Below are positions 9,111 to 20,544 of a stretch of DNA of 64,000 nt, in pieces. Below the pieces are notes generated by a model. That model was not told the origin of the DNA. It was given only the letters and a program-made list of their open reading frames with translations, and did not search any database. This stretch comes from Pseudogymnoascus destructans (lineage: Eukaryota; Ascomycota; Leotiomycetes; Thelebolales; Thelebolaceae): NCBI RefSeq assembly GCF_001641265.1, contig NW_020167527.1:1302001-1366000 (forward strand), in the 5' to 3' direction. The translations under genes and the position numbers were made by a program. Position 1 is the first letter of the stretch, and each line of letters opens with the position of its first letter.

Positions 9111-9478
9111 AAGCCCCTTCCCCCCCTTTTTTGATGCTATAGGGTAGCATAGGAGGCAGGTGGCTATATAGCTGTTGTTAATGTTTCTTTTTCCAACTTT
9201 TGTTACTGTTATGCTCTTCTTCATAGAGGAATGGGCAAAGAGGATAACGATAGATAGTACGAGCAATTCTCCTATACCTCATAAACAAAACCCCCTGATA
9301 AGAGCTGGAAAAGGAGAACTGTACTACCTAATACTTCTAATGCTAGCAAGGATGAGTAAACGAGAGTAGACAGATAGGACATTCAGACTCCATCGACTCC
9401 TAGAGAGCAGCTAAATGTGACGCGAAGGTGTTCGTGGAAGTGGTGTGTGCGGGTAGAGAAGCAGTAGCACCAAAGCTT
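9111..9478. other. Non-coding spacer
   Basis: Downstream of the Stc1-domain gene. No clear coding frame; homopolymer C and T runs at about 9117-9132. Confidence 0.4.
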
Positions 9479-11159
9479 CTACATCTCATCCGAGCTGTCC
9501 CAACCATCGTTCTGGGGTCTCTTCGTGGGAGGGACATGTGCTGCCAAATCTGCCGGGCCGTATTTCTCGAATCCGTAATCCGCAGTATCGCCCTTGGGCG
9601 CCTTCTGCTGTCGGATGTCAGTTTATTGTAGATGGGCTGAGTGTTGTGGATAGCGGAGATGCGGAAAGGGGTATGAGGTTTTGTGACCAAAGAGAAAGAA
9701 CAAGGAAGAGTGACGGGGAGATGAGTACTCACCGGCTTGAACCATGTGCCACCAGTATTCCCACGTGGCGTAGAATGACCGGGCCTTCCATACCTTCTGG
9801 ATGCAACATTCTCCTGGAATGCAGTCGGTGTCGTCACAGACGCTGCTGTGGTCGCCTGAGTAGAGCTGGCAGTGCTCGGCGCAACGACAGTCTGGAGGTG
9901 CGCAGTTCCAGTGTTATCATATCCCGTGAAAGTCGTGCCTGCCTTTCTGTTCTTAGTGGGCACAGCCATCCATCCATTGTCATTGGCAGGCGAGGGGGTG
10001 GTAAACGGATTGGGAGCATCACAGCCCGTGGGCATTTTTTTCGTGGGCGTTTTCTGCGTGGGCGTCGTTCTCATATCGCCAGGAGGACCATCGGCGACAG
10101 AATCGGAATCAGTAGAAGTTGAGACAGCATCCCCAGAACCACCGGCATTATGCTTGCCGGCCTTGCTGCCACGACGGGCAAATGGATCAAATAGGGCAAA
10201 AATATTAGTAGCAGCGGAGACAGGAGTGCTGGGGCGGCCGTAGTGGTTGCTTGTCGTGGACTCAGAGGGCACATCGTCGCCGCGGTACGTCATCCTGGTG
10301 GGCGCCATAAAACCTTCAGGGGCAGAAGGAAGGTCAATCTCGACCACTGAAGGCCTTGTGGTGGTGCGCCTAGCAGAGACGTTGGTGAGGTTGGCTACTG
10401 TATTGTTGCTGGCAAGCGTCGTGCGCCAGACAGAGGAGCTCTAGGGGAGGTGGATTAGTTGGTGTTAATGATGGTTGGGAGGGGAGGGCGACATACCTCA
10501 TCGCCGTCATCAGCGGCCTGGGCCGTGGAAGTCACCAACACAGACAGTGCATTGCCTGGGTTCGAGCTGTTTGAAGCAGCAGCGAGGGTAGTGTCGGGGT
10601 GGAGCGCCATGCTGGGGCCAGGGAGGGTTTCCGTGCCAGGCTCGTTGGTTTCCTGCCAATTCACACAGGCCTTGCAGCGCTGCTATAGATTAGCATTGCA
10701 TTGTGAGAGGGAGTTGCTTGTGCCGGGGTACTTACAGCGGACAGTGCGGCGGTGCGCTGGTTGTAGGAGAAGTCATCTTTGGCCTTCGTAACGTGGCAAT
10801 ACTGGCAGAGAAGCTCGAAAACGTTCTCCCCAGAACAATGCCGGCAACGTAAGTTGGCACTGAAGCCAGTAACAGACCTCCTCATTGCAATCCTCGAAGT
10901 GTATACCTTCAGCTCTTTCTTGGAAAAATGGTCATTTGTAGCTGGCTTCACCTTGCTACAAATACGGCACTTAAATCTGGGAAGCGGTTAGATCGGCGGT
11001 GTCTTGAAGGGGAGTGAGAGGGAACTTACGTAGCAGGCAGATCGATGCCTTTTCCTTTGTTGTTGAGGCTAAATCGGCTTTTTGTTAGGACCTGCTCTAT
11101 TGTCGGTTGTGATACAGGGGAGGGATAGCTTACTTCTCGTTCCAGTTGAAGGTCGACAT
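9479..11159 (-). CDS. Stc1-domain protein (RNAi/heterochromatin link family), 441 aa
   Basis: Six exons on the minus strand: 11159-11134, 11068-11030, 10976-10736, 10682-10497, 10440-9733 and 9604-9479. All introns are GT-AG, the joined phases are consistent and the stop is TAG. Residues about 22-110 carry four CxxC pairs (KCRIC, RCRHC, LCQYC, RCKAC) with FSKKEL and DDFSYNQR between them. This is the layout of the Stc1 zinc-finger domain, which in fission yeast Stc1 joins the RNAi Argonaute complex to the H3K9 methyltransferase complex. The rest is Ser/Thr/Pro-rich and probably disordered, ending WDSSDEM. It is the host gene nearest the transposon nest. The domain call is firm; the same role in this fungus is inference. 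Confidence 0.85.
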
Positions 11160-11867
11160 GTTGATCTCAGTTGTTCAAGACGGGGAAGATTTCACTTGTT
11201 TGCTTGATTGTTAGTTTAAAATGTAGCATATATTGACGTGCAAACAACTGACCTTGTTTTGATAAAAGTATCGAGGCACGACGACAACGGTGGGCCAGGC
11301 TACTCTAGTTGTAGTAGGTACTCTAGTGTTAGTAGGTAGTAAACCTAGTGAATTTGTAAAACATTGAGCATGGCTGTAAAATAGAGACAGTTGTGGGACA
11401 GAACAGAAAGTCAAGAACAAATGTAGGTGGGCAAAGCCCTTTGTAAAACATCGACTGCCTCAGGCGACAGACGGTCATGCCGCAGAGTGTCGCGGAATCC
11501 AGACGCTTATTGACAAGACAGCTATCTTAGATAATGCGACAAGTGCTCAAGTCAACATCTTGCTTTGGTCACTGTCTCTCTAGGACAAGAGATGGAGATC
11601 AAGAGCAGAGACAGAGACTTCCTTCTCCGGTGAAAAGCATATGAGGACAAAATAAGACATAGAGAGAATATGCAGGGTGAAAGCATGAGGACAAAGCAAG
11701 GAAAAAAGAGTGTATGGACTGTTGAATGTGAATGGAGACTATTCTTTGGTGTGATAGTTGATGGAATAAACTTATTTTCAACTCATATATTGATAAGTTT
11801 TCAGACACAGAGGAAGTTGAACAGGTTATAGGCCCCGTCCTACTATTGTCAGCGATTCTGAAGTGAT

Positions 11868-11925
11868 TGCCATTGCCATTGCCATTGCCATGCTGTTGCT
11901 GTTGCTGTTGCTGTTGTTGACGTGT
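11868..11925. repeat. ATTGCC and TTGCTG short tandem tract
   Basis: About four GCCATT units are followed by about five GCTGTT units. Frames through it give Gln- or Asn/Gly-rich artefacts. Confidence 0.85.
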
Positions 11926-12178
11926 TGATGATGTTGGCAGAAGAACAACTACTCGAGAAAGGACCGACTTGAGCAGGAACATCTGACCGAGGAAAGAACC
12001 ACTGCTGTACAGGGCAAAGACTGTCTTGGGAAGGAACGACCGCCATAAGAAGGAACGACTGGCATTCAAACCATCAACTATACTCGGAAGGAACGACTGC
12101 CAAAACTAAACAACAAATTCCCTTGGAAGGAACGGCTGCCAAAATAAACAACAACTATAAGGAACGACTGCAATACAA

Positions 12179-12250
12179 GCAACTGCCAATTGTGCACAAA
12201 CGTCAGCTTACTAAGCAACTGCCAATTGTGCACAAATGTCAGCTTACTAA
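12179..12250. repeat. 36-bp direct duplication
   Basis: CAACTGCCAATTGTGCACAA followed by GTCAGCTTACTAAG occurs twice in a row with a single C/T change. Confidence 0.85.
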
Positions 12251-12485
12251 GCAACGAATGGCAACCCACTACTCGAGTACCACCGCCATCCCCAGTAGAG
12301 TACCACATGCGACCAACCATTTCACTATGGATCCCGCCGACAAACCCGATCACTTCCCAACCATGGCAAAACCAACTTCTATCACAACTTACAGACCCCT
12401 ATCAAAACGACAGACCTCACCTGCAAACCACCATTCGCACGCGTCGTCCTCGCAAACCGACAAGTCAAGTTACACGTCGCATCTC

Positions 12486-12550
12486 GCCGCACGCCGCACG
12501 CCGCACGCCGCACGCCGCACGCCGCAAGCCGCACGCCGCACGCCGCACGC
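12486..12550. repeat. 7-bp tandem repeat (GCCGCAC), about nine units
   Basis: GCCGCAC is repeated with one interruption (GCCGCAA). It makes Arg/His/Ala-rich frames on both strands that should not be taken as genes. Confidence 0.9.
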
Positions 12551-13706
12551 ACACATCCTCCTCGCCCCGTCCCCCCTCGTCCCCCCTACCGGCCATCCGC
12601 CAGACCTAGCTAGCCCCATTAGTCCACGACCCGCCGCGACGCGACCAGCAGGCAAGGGTCCCGCGCCCACCGAAGTGGATCCCGCGGCGCGGACACTCGG
12701 CTGTGGTTGGTCTATGGACGGAGCCACGGAGCATTCTACGGGGGCTAGTGCTGGAAGCGGTCGAGGGGGCGCGATTAGGTCATCCCCGCAAGTGGGAAGG
12801 GGGGAGGGACCCACGACGGACGGGCGGCGGGTTTTGCGTGTGCTCTTAATTCAGGGGTAGCCGTAATGTGCTGGATCCGTAATTTTGCGATGGTGGTGGT
12901 CTGATGGATCATCTACTCTGGCCATTTTCCCGTTGCATGTTTGTGGTACAAGCTGTTCCTTGCGCCTTGGAATTGCGGTGGATCAGTGGCAACAGGGTCT
13001 TTTTTCGACGGCGGTGGTGTACAACGTGCTTCTCGTCTGATTCAGGCCGGGTTCACACACCACCATAGGATCCAATTCAGTTGGGTTTCGCAAGGGGGAA
13101 AGTTCGGGGGAATGTTAGGGAGAAAGTTGAGGGGAAGAGGTGACTGTCATCGCCCTGGACGTGCCACGACTGTCTGCTTATGGCTCATGCAGCTCATCCA
13201 TCTGCATTCCCTCATTCCCCTCTCCGGTAAGTTCTGCAATCTACAAATACTATAGATATGGACAGGCTCGATCAAGCAAGTCCGCCGTTCATCAAGTTAC
13301 CAAACATCCCAAAGCAAGGACCTCCCTCTTGCAATCTCTGCTTACTCTAATCGCGTCCGACCCAGCCCGCTCCTCCTCGTTGGTTCCGTGTATCAAATGC
13401 TGCGAGTGCTTCGTACTGACGTACTGACCTTCTACTTGCATTCACTCGCCACTCTCTGCTCGCTATTCCTGCCGACAGTACATACGGAGTAATAATACTG
13501 CACTCTCCTCACCACTGCCACAGACAAAGTTTCCTGATTCCACGGCCCTCTACGTACTCTCTCCCGCATTCCCCAATCAAAGGCGGCGGCGACAAAAAAG
13601 AGCGTGGCCTGGCATAATCGCTGAAACTTAGCGAAATTGGCCATTTTATACAGCACACCGACCAACCACCTACCTTTCTCCTCGGGGGGCTATGATCATA
13701 CTGTAC

Positions 13707-13707
13707 C

Positions 13708-13759
<52 letters not shown>
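13707..13759. repeat. Hexanucleotide microsatellite (CATATA), about eight to nine units
   Basis: Uninterrupted CATATA repeats about 600 bp upstream of the kinase start codon. Confidence 0.97.
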
Positions 13760-13760
<1 letters not shown>

Positions 13761-14343
13761 CGCCGCCGTGACTGCTCTGGACTGCATCAATCGCCCTCCG
13801 GTCTCGTTCCGTGTCGCGGCAAATATTCACCCACCAACAGCCGTCTGCTGCACTGCCTCCTGTCACTGGCTTCCCCCATTCAAAAAGTCACCCAAAAAAG
13901 CCACTATCTTCACGCCATCCCATAGTACGAAGCATAGTACGAAGGATATTCAGTGGTTGTGGGTCTCCAAGCTGGGATCCATAAAAAACCACCCTCGCGG
14001 GAACTCAACGGGTACTCCCCCTAGTCCACCCAACTTGGGCCAATTTCACCCTATACTGTCAGCACCTCCCAGTTCCTTTGGAACTTGACCATACAATCCC
14101 ATTGTCAACACTTCCTTTTGCTGAAGGCTTTGTCAAATCACTGACAATTTTCACCTTCACGCAGCTTCACCCGACCAAACGAAACTCGCTCCTCATCTCC
14201 CTACTCGATCCTGAATGCCCCGCTAACTCTCGCTGCTCTCCCAAAGAGCAGGTCGAACTTGAAATAGTGCGAGTCCCAAACCTTCTCCAGCAATCGCATT
14301 GTAAAGGAGGAGGCTGACCGCCCCTTGCTTCAGTCTCGTCACG

Positions 14344-16841
14344 ATGACTCTCGCTGACGTTCTCCACCGCGGGCACTCCTCGCACTTGACTACGAACAAT
14401 GGGCAGGCGCTGGAGGACCGCTTCGAGGTGCTGAAGGACATTGGTGATGGAAGTTTTGGGAGTGTCGTTCTGGCACGCGTACGTGGTGCTGGCGCCAGCG
14501 TTGCGAGACGTGGAACAGTGGTAAGTTGGGCCAGAACAATGGAGGTTTCGAGGTCGTTCAATTTGCTGACGATTTATAGATTGCGATCAAGACGATGAAG
14601 AAGAACTTTGAGTCGTTCGCCCCTTGCCTAGAACTACGCGAAGTCATTTTCTTGAGGACACTTCCACCTCACGTTCACCTCGTCCCTGCGTTGGATATCT
14701 TCCTCGACCCTTTCACCAAGAAGCTCCATATCTGTATGGAGTATATGGAGGGCAATCTCTATCAACTGATGAAGGCTCGGGACCACAAGTGTCTGGACGG
14801 CGGCAGTGTTAAGAGCATTCTTTTCCAGATCATGCAAGGACTCGAGCACATCCACGACCACCAATTCTTCCATCGCGATATCAAGCCAGAGAACATTCTC
14901 GTCTCAACATCAGGACAGCAAGAATCCTCCAACAGCTTCAGGCGATACTCGGCGCTCGTCACACCGCCATCTACGCCACCAACATACACAGTAAAGATCG
15001 CCGACTTTGGTCTCGCTCGCGAGACTCACTCCAAACTCCCCTACACCACATACGTCTCTACTCGATGGTATCGCGCACCGGAAGTGCTGTTGAGGGCAGG
15101 AGAATACTCCGCTCCCGTGGATATTTGGGCAATTGGTGCGATGGCAGTTGAAATCGCGACACTGAAGCCACTCTTCCCCGGCGGAAACGAGGTCGACCAG
15201 GTCTGGAGGGTGTGTGAGATCATGGGAAGCCCCGGGAACTGGTACAGCAAGAATGGCACAAAGGTCGGCGGGGGTGAATGGAAAGAGGGCGCAAGGCTTG
15301 CTGGCAAACTTGGTTTCTCTTTCCCAAAGATGGCTCCCCACGCGATGGATACGATTCTTCAAGCACCACAATGGCCAGCTCCTCTCGCCCATTTCGTCAC
15401 GTGGTGTCTGATGTGGGATGCAAAGGCCCGCCCGACGTCGAGGGAGGCACTGGCGCACGAGTATTTTAACGATGCCGTGGATCCTCTACGACCCAAGTCC
15501 TCGGCGTCGAGGATGCTTGGTCGCAAACAGTCGGATCTGAGCTACCGTGGTTCGAGGGACTTCTCAACCGAGACCCTAACCTCATCCAAGCCTTCCTGGT
15601 TCAGGAAGTCCCTGATCGGACGGTCGGAAAACTCGACTGCTTCGTCGCAGCCCAACTCTGGCAAGGAAAATGTCGCCCCTCGCCCATTACCAGTACACCC
15701 ACAAATCATGAACGACACCGCCCCCGTCAAGGCGCGTCCACAACCCACCAAGCGCTCGACCTGGTCCAACAGCCCGTCGAACGCCGCGCCAATGCCGATA
15801 CTCCCCTCCATCAAACCCATCTCCCCGCTATCCGATGCAGTTACCGCACAAGGTACTTCTAGGACGGCATCCTTTGCTGGCCAGCGAGAGTCTGCTGCCG
15901 ATAAGGCCAGCCAGAAGATTGGCCGCCAACTCTCGGTCACATCTAACAACCACTACGATGCCGAAGCGCACCGACAGCAGGCAGAGCGAGCTCTTAACGG
16001 TAACAGTGGACTCATATCTCCCCCAAGCGGCCAGAAGGAGAGTTTCTTCTCGCACCTTCGCAAGCGGGCAAAGAGGTTCTCAGGTCGCCATCAGACTCCC
16101 ATGTCACCAACGGCAGATGACGTCGAGGCGCAGGTAGGCTGTGGCCCATGGCAGAGCAACAGATCATCGATGGTTATGGATCCTACCCAGCTCCCAACGC
16201 CCTCGTACAAGGTGGACACGCACGAGGCGCTAGACAAGGCCCTGCGTGCTGTTCAAAATAATCTGGAATCGCCATCACAAGCCTCGGCGCCTATGCCACC
16301 AGCTCACCAAATCAGCCCCAGCACGATCCTCAAGCGCCACCACTCCCTAAACCAGCAACCCCAGACTCGCTCAGTGGATAACCTGATTGGGGCTGCCCGC
16401 AGCGGCGGACCAGTGTCGAGCAGGACCAGGAGGGCACAGGCACACGGCGGAACCCGCCAGTACGATGTCCCGGATGAGGAAGATGAACTCCTCGACGAGG
16501 CCCTGACATCCGCCAACAAAGCGATTAGGCGTATGGACCGCAACTCCCTGACCGAATATATCCAAAAGGGCGGCAACGCTGACCTCGAGCGCAAGCCCCT
16601 GCGGCAATCACAGAGCAAGCCCGCCGTGCTGAACCCCTACCCTACACCCTCCCCGACTGCCAACGGCAACGCGGCACTATTCTACGCCGATGCCCCTGTC
16701 CGTAGCAACCAGACGCTCAAGAGTAACACACCGAGGGACGATAATGATGCCAGGCACAAGTGGCCGACGCCACCGTATGAGGGGAATGACTGGTCGAATT
16801 CGATGGCTGCTAGTATCTGGCAGGCAGGCAACCGCTTCTGA
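14344..16841 (+). CDS. Ime2/MAK-like CMGC protein kinase, 812 aa
   Basis: Exon 1 is 14344-14520, exon 2 14580-16841, with a 59-nt GTAAGT...TATAG intron in phase 0. The kinase domain spans residues about 27-310: glycine loop GDGSFGSVVLAR (about 34-45), lysine in IAIK (63), HRDIKPEN (157-164), DFG (202-204), and an activation-loop T-x-Y (T215, Y217) before VSTRWYRAPE. A 25-30 residue insert with Ser/Thr/Pro lies between HRD and DFG. These traits point to the RCK family (yeast Ime2, animal MAK/ICK), which controls meiosis and sexual or filamentous development in fungi. The roughly 500-residue C-terminal tail is low-complexity and likely regulatory. Complete and intact. Confidence 0.9.
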
Positions 16842-18358
16842 ATGAAGCAAACTCACCACCACACACACAATCAATCAATCACTCAACTCACTCAACCACA
16901 CCGAACCACACTACCAACAACCACCTGTATATTTGTGCTAAGTGACAAAAGAAGAAACTCGCAAGGCGTTAAGGGGGATACAAGGGAAAACCGCGACAGC
17001 ATCACTGCACTCGATCGCGCGTCTTCCGCCGATTTTTTATTTGTCTTTTAACTCGTTCTGGTTCACACCACCAATGCATCTCGGAGCTGCGACCAAACCG
17101 AGACCGGCGTTCATTTACCTCCTATACGCATTTCATTTTTTTCGGTTCACTTCAGACAGAGTCTGCGAGCTAGCGAAGCGGATTTAAGAGCTTTTTTTTA
17201 TGCTCACTTTTTACTTTTGGAAGGCGTGGATGGGGATACCATACCCACCATGACCGTTTACTACGTGCTTTGAGTACACACCACATACAACTATTTCCTT
17301 TGTAATACAGCCACCACGCATAGCACAGCTGGGATGGTGGCGCGACGGCGGCGAGAGAGAGAAAGAGAGACAGACTGCTCTGCTCTGCCACTGCTGTTAT
17401 TTTATGGGGACGAAGGAGGAGGGGCCTCTTGTTACTATATGGGAATGGGCTTTTTTTGAGATGGATTCCGTTTTTTTATTCTTCGCGTTACGGGAGAAGA
17501 GGACGAGGGATCGGGTTGTATTTAGACGGGATCTGGGAAATAAAGTATACTTAATAATAGTTCTGAGAGAGAGATGGAAACGATGGATAAATTCGACTAG
17601 CCATAAACTATTATGGCTCTTCCACCACTGACGGACAATTCTTGTGTGAAAATTTGAGGTGTTTCGACGCGACTCGCATCACATCTAAAAACTAGGATAC
17701 CAAGACAGCGTTTCTGACGCTGAAGTGACAGCTCATCTTCAATCCACATCGGAATGGCTGCAGGACCCCCGAAGAAAACGCACCCCTTCCTCCCCGCAAG
17801 GGTAAGCATGCATGAGGCGGAGCACGCACAAACCCACGATTCATACCGAGCGGCGACCGCGGGAAGTACCCGCGAGACCCTTACTTGAACCCTCGTTCCA
17901 AAGAATGGATTGATCATATTTCGACCCCTTTCATCTCATCTCTCACATCTTAGACCCATCCCGACCCCACCCCGCCGCTCCACCACAACCACAACCGCAG
18001 CCGCACCACGGACGCCAAGACCTTCGCCCTGGTGCCTAGCCGACCCCGCGAGGCTGCATCGCCGGTGTATGTACCCACGCACGAGGCTGCGTTGGAGACG
18101 GCGAGGCAGCCATTTTGTGTACCGTTACCTACCAGCCCGAGAAGAGCAGAGCAGTGAGCGCGCGGTGTTGATTTGAGTGTGAGGACGAGATCGTTCAATC
18201 GCGGGTTTGAATGTGGCCTTTAGGATTAATTGCGATTTGAAAGCGACGACGAGCGAGGACGATATCAGGACTCGCACTCGATAGCCAGCGCAACCCCGCC
18301 TCACTCCCCACGACACACACCGCACGCACCAGTTGCATCCGCACCCACAGCATCAGCA
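16842..18358. other. Intergenic region, kinase 3' side to Hsp70-like 5' side
   Basis: No supported gene. CT- and GA-rich stretches near 17340-17370 and a pyrimidine-rich zone at about 17900-18000 fit an untranslated leader or promoter of the next gene. An in-frame ATG at 18230 could extend that gene upstream. Confidence 0.5.
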
Positions 18359-20544
18359 ATGAACATCGACCTTCCCCTCCGCCCCGCCAACGGGCGCGGC
18401 GACAGCAACAACAGCATCATCAACAGCAACAGCGCGACCAGTAGCGGGATCGGCAGCGTCGGCGACCGCGCGCGCCCCTTCTTCGCATCATCATCCCCCT
18501 CTACTACTGCTGCCGCGGGGGCGAATATCGGGGGTGGCAACGGGGCACCACAGTACCGGATGCCGGTGCGGACATCAGCGCAGTCGGAGGCGGAGGCGAT
18601 TGCGGGGCCGGTGAGGGAGGTGGCGCCGATGAATGATCGGTTGATTGTGGGGGTTGATTTTGGGACTACGTATTCGGGGTGAGTTTTCTGTCTGGGGGTG
18701 GCGGGAGGGGCATTGGAAGGGGGGAGGAGATGGTGGAGATGGAGGCTAATAGGTTTACAGTGTCGCGACGGTATATACATCCACGCCCGACGACGTAGAG
18801 ATCATCAAGACCTGGCCCGGCGGAAACGGCATCACCTCTGACAAAGTGCCCACCGAGATCTCCTACGTCGCCCTCCGCTCCGCAACAGAAAGCGGCGAAG
18901 ACACGATCAAGCCGCGATGGGGCTTCATGTTCAAGCCCGAAGAGCCGCGACTACGCTGCATGAAGCTATTCCTCGACCGGAGCCAGAAGCTCCCCTTCTA
19001 CGTGTCGCCGAAGGAGACAGCGACGCAGCTCAAGAAGCACAATAAGACTGTCGTTGATGCGGTTAGCGATTACCTGACTGAGATCTACAAACACACTATG
19101 GACACGCTTGCGCGGCGGTACGGGGACGCGTTTATGAGCACCACGAAGGTGGAGTTCGTGCTGACGTGCCCCGCGGTGTGGTCTGACGCAGCTAAGAACA
19201 CGACGCTGCTCGCGGCTGAGAAGGCGGGGATGGGATCGAAGGAGGAGATTCAGATGATTTCCGAGCCGGAGGCGGCCGCGGTGTATGCGCTCAAGACGAT
19301 CCAGCCGAATCATTTGTCGGTGGGGGATAACTTTGTTGTGTGCGATGCGGGTGGTGGGACGGTGGATTTGATTGCGTATAAAATCATGTCTTTGAAGCCA
19401 CTGCGGGTGGAGGAGTCGGCGGTTGGCACGGGCGGGCTGTGCGGGAGTGCGTTCCTGAATTATCGGTTTGAGGAGCATGTGCGTGAGCGTGTGGGCGCGG
19501 CGGCGTTTGACGAGATGAAGGCGAAGAAGCAGAAGACGTGGCAGATGGGACTGAAATACTTTGAGGAGTTCGTCAAGCGCAACTTCAACGAGGAGGAGCA
19601 TGGGGAGGTTAATATCCCCTTCCCGGGATTGCCGGATGACGAGGAGGCGGGGATTGACTGCGGGTTCCTCGTCATGACGGCGGCGCAGGTGAAGGATATC
19701 TTCGAACCGGTCGTGAAGGAGGTGTGTGATCTCGTGCAGGGACAGGTTTCAGGGATCCGCGCGAAGGGCGGGATCGTGTCGGGGATCGTTTTAGTGGGAG
19801 GGTTCGGACAGAGCGATTACTTATACAAGCGCTTGAAGGCGAACTTCAACACCACGGCGCCGCCGCCATATAGTGAGAGGCCAACGCACGCGCAGGCAAA
19901 CGATATGGTGAATAATGGGTCGGTTGAGGTGATGCAGCCGGTGTATGCGTGGACGGCGGTGGTGAGGGGGGCGGTGCTCAGGGGGCTCGAGGGGAGCATG
20001 GTCGTGTCGAGGAAAAGTAGGTATCATTATGGGACGAGCTATGCGACGGTATATGATGAGGATAAACATGCTGTTGGGGAGAGGTATTGGAGTCCGTTGT
20101 GGGAGCGGTGGATGGTTAGTGATCGGATGCAGTGGCATATTTCCAAGGTATGTTTCTTGCCTCGTTCCCCTTTTGAGTTCCCATGAGAGCACTTGGCTAA
20201 CTTCACACCAGGGCGAGGATCTCTCTCCAATAACACCCATCTCCTTCCACTACACGCGCAACTTCCGTCCCGGGCAATCCCTCATAGTCTCCGATGATCT
20301 GATCGCATGTGACGAGACAACCCCGCCAGGTGCCTACTCCCGCGATCTGATCAACGTGTGCACCCTGACGACGGATCTGGGAGCTGTGCCCAAGAGCTTG
20401 TTCACGCGGTTAACGACGACGAGGGGGGTCGAGTTCGACAACCTCGATTTCACGCTCGAGATGGTGGTGGGGAGTGCGGGGTTGGGGTTCATGTTAGAGG
20501 TTGATGGGGTGAGATATGGGAGTGTTGTTGCGGAATTTCACTAA
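18359..20544 (+). CDS. Hsp70-like ATPase (HSPA12-like fungal type), 679 aa
   Basis: Three exons: 18359-18678, 18761-20147 and 20212-20544, with GTGAGT...ACAG and GTATGT...CCAG introns. The actin-like ATPase signature is present: phosphate-1 GVDFGTTYSGV (about 98-108, spanning the first intron), phosphate-2 VCDAGGGTVDLIAY, and adenosine motif VLVGGFGQSDYL. There is no canonical Hsp70 peptide-binding domain or EEVD tail. The C-terminal ~110 residues form a beta-rich, unassigned region. Such divergent Hsp70 homologues are numerous in filamentous fungi and their clients are unknown. The start at 18359 was chosen for AATGAAC context; an ATG at 18230 in the same frame would add 43 Ser/Pro-rich residues. 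Confidence 0.85.

Larger units (their letters stand above)
11160..14343. other. 3.2-kb intergenic region with short repeats
   Basis: It separates the Stc1-domain gene from the divergent kinase gene and should contain both promoters. Long frames here come from CAG/GCA-type repeats and are not credible. Visible structure: a trinucleotide tract (about 11868-11925), reiterated GGAACGACTGCC motifs (about 12030-12170), a duplicated ~36-bp block (12179-12250), a 7-bp array (12486-12550) and a hexanucleotide array (13707-13759). A very long kinase leader is possible. Confidence 0.6.

Noticed and set aside
11599..12069. Gln-rich minus-strand frame
   Set aside because: Poly-Gln derives from the GCTGTT tract; the flanks are not protein-like.
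12123..12860. 245-codon plus-strand frame with His/Ala/Arg-rich repeats
   Set aside because: The frame is kept open by the 7-bp GCCGCAC array and short duplications; no splice sites or domain.
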